From: Robiginitomaculum sp.
GTDB lineage: Bacteria; Pseudomonadota; Alphaproteobacteria; Caulobacterales; Maricaulaceae
DNA: 27,486 nucleotides
Reading direction: 5' to 3'
Assembly: GCA_021647375.1 (NCBI GenBank)
Contig: JAKIUV010000030.1
Location: forward strand, 1 to 27,486
The notes beneath the pieces are model-generated. The model saw nothing but the letters and a program-made list of their open reading frames with translations, did not search any database and was not told where the DNA came from. How positions within the stretch are numbered: the stretch's first letter is position 1; each line of letters starts with the position of its first letter. Below are positions 24,490-27,486 of the stretch, piece by piece. A program made the position numbers and the translations under genes.

Positions 24490-25179
24490 CTATTCCTTTA
24501 TCAATTGCGCCATCTGGCAAAGTTCATTTAAAAGCAAGCGGTTATTTTCTACCGCCTCGTCGTCAGCGCCCCAACGCTCATTTTGAAACCCTTCGTCCAA
24601 TCGTGATAAAGCAAAGGCAGTGTCCACTGGCAAATGCCTTTCCATAACTGCCAATGCTAACATGGCAGAACCAAAACTGGCGGTAAAATGTAAAAGCAAA
24701 GTCAAATCCGCATCGTCCAAGCCGTCCGCATATTGCGCCGTACTTCTCAAAGATTTTTCGGGTTGTGCCACGGCTTTAATGCTTGTGGTGCTGGCCAAAG
24801 CTATGCCGTGATTTTTGGCCACATAATCCAAAATGGGTTGCCAGCTTTGCTCTTGCCGGGCCGCCAAATCCTTGGGGTTATGAGAACGGTAACACAGCAA
24901 ATCCGTACTGGTATAAGTGCGAAATTCTTTAACCAGTTCACTACGCCGCGAAGGCGTTTGCTCGCACGCCACATTCATCATCCGCGTACACGGCATGGTA
25001 TTTGGCACAATCTCCGCGCCCTGCGCCTGCCATTCCTCGGCGACCAATTTCGCATGGTTTTTATGCTTGAACGTCAAAGCCATTTTGCCTGGTGTTTTTA
25101 AGACACGCCCATCCAGCGTGACAACAAAATCATCACCCCTAGCCTCTATTGCCACATCCATATAAAACCGTTTCGCCAT
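24490..25179 (-). CDS. ATP12-family F1-ATPase assembly chaperone
   Basis: A 229-residue ATP12-type protein, which binds the F1 alpha subunit during ATP synthase assembly in mitochondria and alphaproteobacteria. Recognised by VTLDGRVLKTPGK, the AEEWQAQGAEI segment, MPCTRMMNVA, TDLLCYRS and the C-terminal LDEGFQNERWGADDEA. Full length for the bacterial form. It lies between the TPR/oxygenase gene (14 bases) and osmC (3 bases). Linkage of ATP12 to a RluA-type gene is common in alphaproteobacteria and supports the host assignment. Confidence 0.9.
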   Translation of the reverse strand: MAKRFYMDVAIEARGDDFVVTLDGRVLKTPGKMALTFKHKNHAKLVAEEWQAQGAEIVPNTMPCTRMMNVACEQTPSRRSELVKEFRTYTSTDLLCYRSHNPKDLAARQEQSWQPILDYVAKNHGIALASTTSIKAVAQPEKSLRSTAQYADGLDDADLTLLLHFTASFGSAMLALAVMERHLPVDTAFALSRLDEGFQNERWGADDEAVENNRLLLNELCQMAQLIKE

Positions 25180-25193
25180 TCAGTATCCACTCC

Positions 25194-26921
25194 CTAAATA
25201 GGCACCACATCTATAGGCAAGGTCATACGGCTCGCATCTTGCATCAATGGATTGGTACCGTGCCACATATAGGACGGAAACAGCACCAATGTCCCGACCT
25301 TTGGCTGCACAATTTTCTCATAGCCAAGTTCTTTACCGTCCGCGCCCATTACCGGAAATGGCGGCTTACCAAAATGTATCCAACCAGCTTTTTTCTCCGT
25401 ATCTGCAACCTCTTCCGGCACATCCACATAATAGGCCGAGCTTATCCAGCCTTCGGGGTGAACATGGGGGACGTGAAACCCTTTCTTGCGCAACTTGACC
25501 GACCAAGCACCTGCGATTAAATATTCACCCGTATTGCGTCGCAATAACGGATGAGTTTCGTCGCGACCAAGCATTTTCATATAAGCGCGGATTGGTTTTT
25601 CCAGCGCTTTGAAATGGGCTTTTAAAATCGGATGCTTGGCAAAACGTAAGTCTTGCACCGTCTGCGTACCATTTCGCAAAGACTGATCCAGCGGGTGTTC
25701 TGACAGGCCGTGCATTTCATCGAGAGTAGCTTTCAAGGCCGTATTGTATTCCGTCAAACTCTCATAGCCTTCGGGCGGCTCTAACTGAAACGGCACAACA
25801 AATTTATCCGTGTCCATATAATATCTATGGTCGTGCCCTTCATGGTTTGACCCCATAGCCCGCATGGCCGTCGCTTTTACCGCTATCCAAAACTGGTTAT
25901 TGGGCACGACTTTCAAAGCCTCTGTCGCTGCGTGCAAAGCTTCTTCATGACGTCCGGTTGCCAATGCGCCGTCCGCATAATCCACCATGAGGTTTAAATC
26001 ACCGGGCCGCGCTGTGAGGGCCGCCAGCGCATCGGTGTAGGCCGCGTCCATATCACCGTCTTGTAGTTTAAACCGCGCCCGTGCCGCTAATATTTCCGGC
26101 TGCGGGCCGTGGCGTGCTACGGAATGCGCCAACATGGCATAAGCGGCGGGGCTGTCATCGGCCTTATCCAAAAGCCGTGCCGCCGCTGCGTGAACGGCGA
26201 CAGAGTGCCCGGCCTTGTCCAAATATGCATCAATATGCTCTTGCGCTTCGCCCCATTTGCCTTGCATCCACAAAGCCTGCATAATGTTTTTAAATGCATT
26301 GGCCGCGAGGGACGGCTCGGCCAATGCATTACGGTTCTCTATAACGGATTCGTCGTAGCGCTCCATCTGCATCAAAATTTGCCCCCGAACATATGGGTAA
26401 TTTTTCCCGCTCGCCATAGCATCTAATTCTGCCAAAGCTTTTTCGTTCAGCATCATTTCCTTAAGGGCGATGACCCGACCGATTTGCAGTAAATTATTTT
26501 CCGGATGGTGCTGCAAGCCGTTTTGGTACACGCTCAATGCCCGCTTTGGGTCTTTATTGTCGATGAAATATTTGCCGAGATTTTGTGCCGCCACCAAATA
26601 ATCTGGCTTGACTTTCAAACTCGCACTATAAGCCTTCAGCGCCGCTGGAATATCTTGCAAAGCACCCGCTATATTGCCTTTGGTGTTTAAGTATTCAAAA
26701 TGCGTCGGTGATATATTGAGGGCCTTATCAATCCGCAAGAGCGCCAAGGGATGCTGCCCCATACGGTGTGCTATTATAGCGCCGAGATGCTGAGCGTCGC
26801 CGTTTTTAGGGTGGGCAAGGCTTATCTGCTCATACCACCGTTCTGCCCCGGCAAGATCACCTGCCTGTAATGCTGCGTAACAAGTTTGCAATTGCACATT
26901 TATATTGCCCGGCACATTCAT
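25194..26921 (-). CDS. TPR-repeat protein with C-terminal 2OG-Fe(II) oxygenase domain
   Basis: A 575-residue fusion. Residues 1 to about 360 are tetratricopeptide-type helical repeats (for example AGDLAGAERWYEQISLAHPKN and the PAALKAYSASLKVKPD repeat), a likely protein-binding scaffold. The C-terminus resembles the putative 2OG-Fe(II) oxygenase group PF13759. HVPHVHPEG (His486, His488, Glu490), MWHGTNP (His554) and Arg565 (SRMTLPI) are the likely iron and 2-oxoglutarate ligands; which histidine is first is unsure. It may hydroxylate a bound protein. The ATG at 26921 is used, 1 base after the rluA-type stop; an upstream TTG is unlikely. GGAGG is 15 or so bases away, so translation is probably coupled to the gene before it. 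Confidence 0.8.
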   Translation of the reverse strand: MNVPGNINVQLQTCYAALQAGDLAGAERWYEQISLAHPKNGDAQHLGAIIAHRMGQHPLALLRIDKALNISPTHFEYLNTKGNIAGALQDIPAALKAYSASLKVKPDYLVAAQNLGKYFIDNKDPKRALSVYQNGLQHHPENNLLQIGRVIALKEMMLNEKALAELDAMASGKNYPYVRGQILMQMERYDESVIENRNALAEPSLAANAFKNIMQALWMQGKWGEAQEHIDAYLDKAGHSVAVHAAAARLLDKADDSPAAYAMLAHSVARHGPQPEILAARARFKLQDGDMDAAYTDALAALTARPGDLNLMVDYADGALATGRHEEALHAATEALKVVPNNQFWIAVKATAMRAMGSNHEGHDHRYYMDTDKFVVPFQLEPPEGYESLTEYNTALKATLDEMHGLSEHPLDQSLRNGTQTVQDLRFAKHPILKAHFKALEKPIRAYMKMLGRDETHPLLRRNTGEYLIAGAWSVKLRKKGFHVPHVHPEGWISSAYYVDVPEEVADTEKKAGWIHFGKPPFPVMGADGKELGYEKIVQPKVGTLVLFPSYMWHGTNPLMQDASRMTLPIDVVPI

Positions 26922-26922
26922 A

Positions 26923-27486
26923 TTAAGGTTCCATCTCCTCCAAGGTGGTATTCTCGTCAAAGCCAAACAGATCAAATGCGTTTCTCATATGTGGGGACAA
27001 TGCTGCATTTAACTCTATGATATGGCCATCTGGATGGGGTAGTGTTAGCGACTTGGCATGTAAATGTAATTGCGGGGCAAGGCCGCCCAGTTCTTCTTTA
27101 TCACTGGTATATTTCGGATCATATGCCAAAGGCGTTTCCAGCAAATGCATGTGTAGTCTAAGCTGATGCTTGCGCCCGCTTAAGGGCTGCATGACAACCC
27201 ACGCGGCGCGGTTGCCAGCCGATGACGCAACCTGATAAAGTGTACGCGCATGTTTGGCTCCGGGTGTGCCGTGGCGTACCGCCACCATAATTTCGCGCCC
27301 GTCAAAGCCCTCACCTTTGGCCACATAACCTTTGACCTCACCGGACGCCGGGCGCGGCACGCCTTGGGTAATGCCCCAGTATATTTTCTTGGTCGAACGG
27401 TTTTGAAACGCCTTACCGAGCCACGCCGCAGATTTAGCATTTTTGGCGACGACCAAAACCCCGCTGGTGTCCTTATCTAGGCGGTG
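26923..27486 (-). CDS. RluA-family pseudouridine synthase (5' end outside the window)
   Basis: The 3' part of an RNA pseudouridine synthase of the RluA/RluC/RluD group. The frame is open to the edge and the first visible codons spell HRLDKDTSG, which contains the catalytic aspartate; SGRKHQLRLHM is the second family motif. The N-terminal S4-like part, if any, lies outside. It probably modifies 23S rRNA; RluC is likely given its usual neighbour ATP12, but the target cannot be proven. First gene seen of the rluA-type > TPR/oxygenase > ATP12 > osmC unit; the next gene begins 1 base after its TAA. Confidence 0.93.
   Translation of the reverse strand, partial: HRLDKDTSGVLVVAKNAKSAAWLGKAFQNRSTKKIYWGITQGVPRPASGEVKGYVAKGEGFDGREIMVAVRHGTPGAKHARTLYQVASSAGNRAAWVVMQPLSGRKHQLRLHMHLLETPLAYDPKYTSDKEELGGLAPQLHLHAKSLTLPHPDGHIIELNAALSPHMRNAFDLFGFDENTTLEEMEP

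Overview
The window looks like chromosomal DNA of an alphaproteobacterium with moderate base composition. The signs are an ihfB-type integration host factor gene just ahead of trpF-trpB-trpA, an ATP12-type F1-ATPase chaperone, a RluA-type pseudouridine synthase beside it, a short alphaproteobacterial NAD kinase, YciB and a Tad-type protein. A marine, Maricaulales/Hyphomonadales-like host would fit, but that placement is inference.

Layout, left to right. (1) 110-5756: an FAH-family hydrolase, a periplasmic double-retropepsin-like protein, an outer-membrane barrel protein, nadK and a sodium:solute symporter. A 319-bp MITE-like element with 34-bp terminal inverted repeats lies between nadK and the symporter, inserted exactly at the symporter stop codon. 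(2) 5891-7813: an AT-rich KAP-family P-loop NTPase gene, apparently inserted behind acs. (3) 7879-14570: acs, a divergent lipoprotein metallo-beta-lactamase-fold hydrolase, a non-coding stretch ending in a very strong terminator (possible small RNA or leader), yciB and acnA. (4) 14583-18644: a palindromic repeat, an arsC-like phosphatase/arsenate reductase, ihfB, mscL with its terminator, and the overlapping trpF-trpB-trpA operon. (5) 18647-19142: a probable rearrangement breakpoint, where a DUF2147 gene that has lost its 5' end abuts the 3' remnant of an unrelated gene on the other strand. (6) 19149-23984: a TadG-like von Willebrand factor A protein, a large M16 metalloprotease lipoprotein and an isoprenylcysteine-methyltransferase-family membrane protein whose ribosome binding site lies in a hairpin. 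(7) 24055-27486: a tight four-gene unit rluA-type gene > TPR/2OG-oxygenase > ATP12 > osmC; the first gene runs off the right edge.

Most of the window is housekeeping: NADP supply, acetate activation, the TCA cycle, tryptophan synthesis, envelope functions and ATP synthase assembly. The unusual parts are the MITE that rebuilds a stop codon, the lone KAP NTPase with a two-codon mini-ORF in front of its start, the unannotated structured RNA region before yciB, and the double-truncation junction after trpA. I found no tRNA, rRNA, CRISPR array, complete insertion sequence or complete multi-gene defence system.
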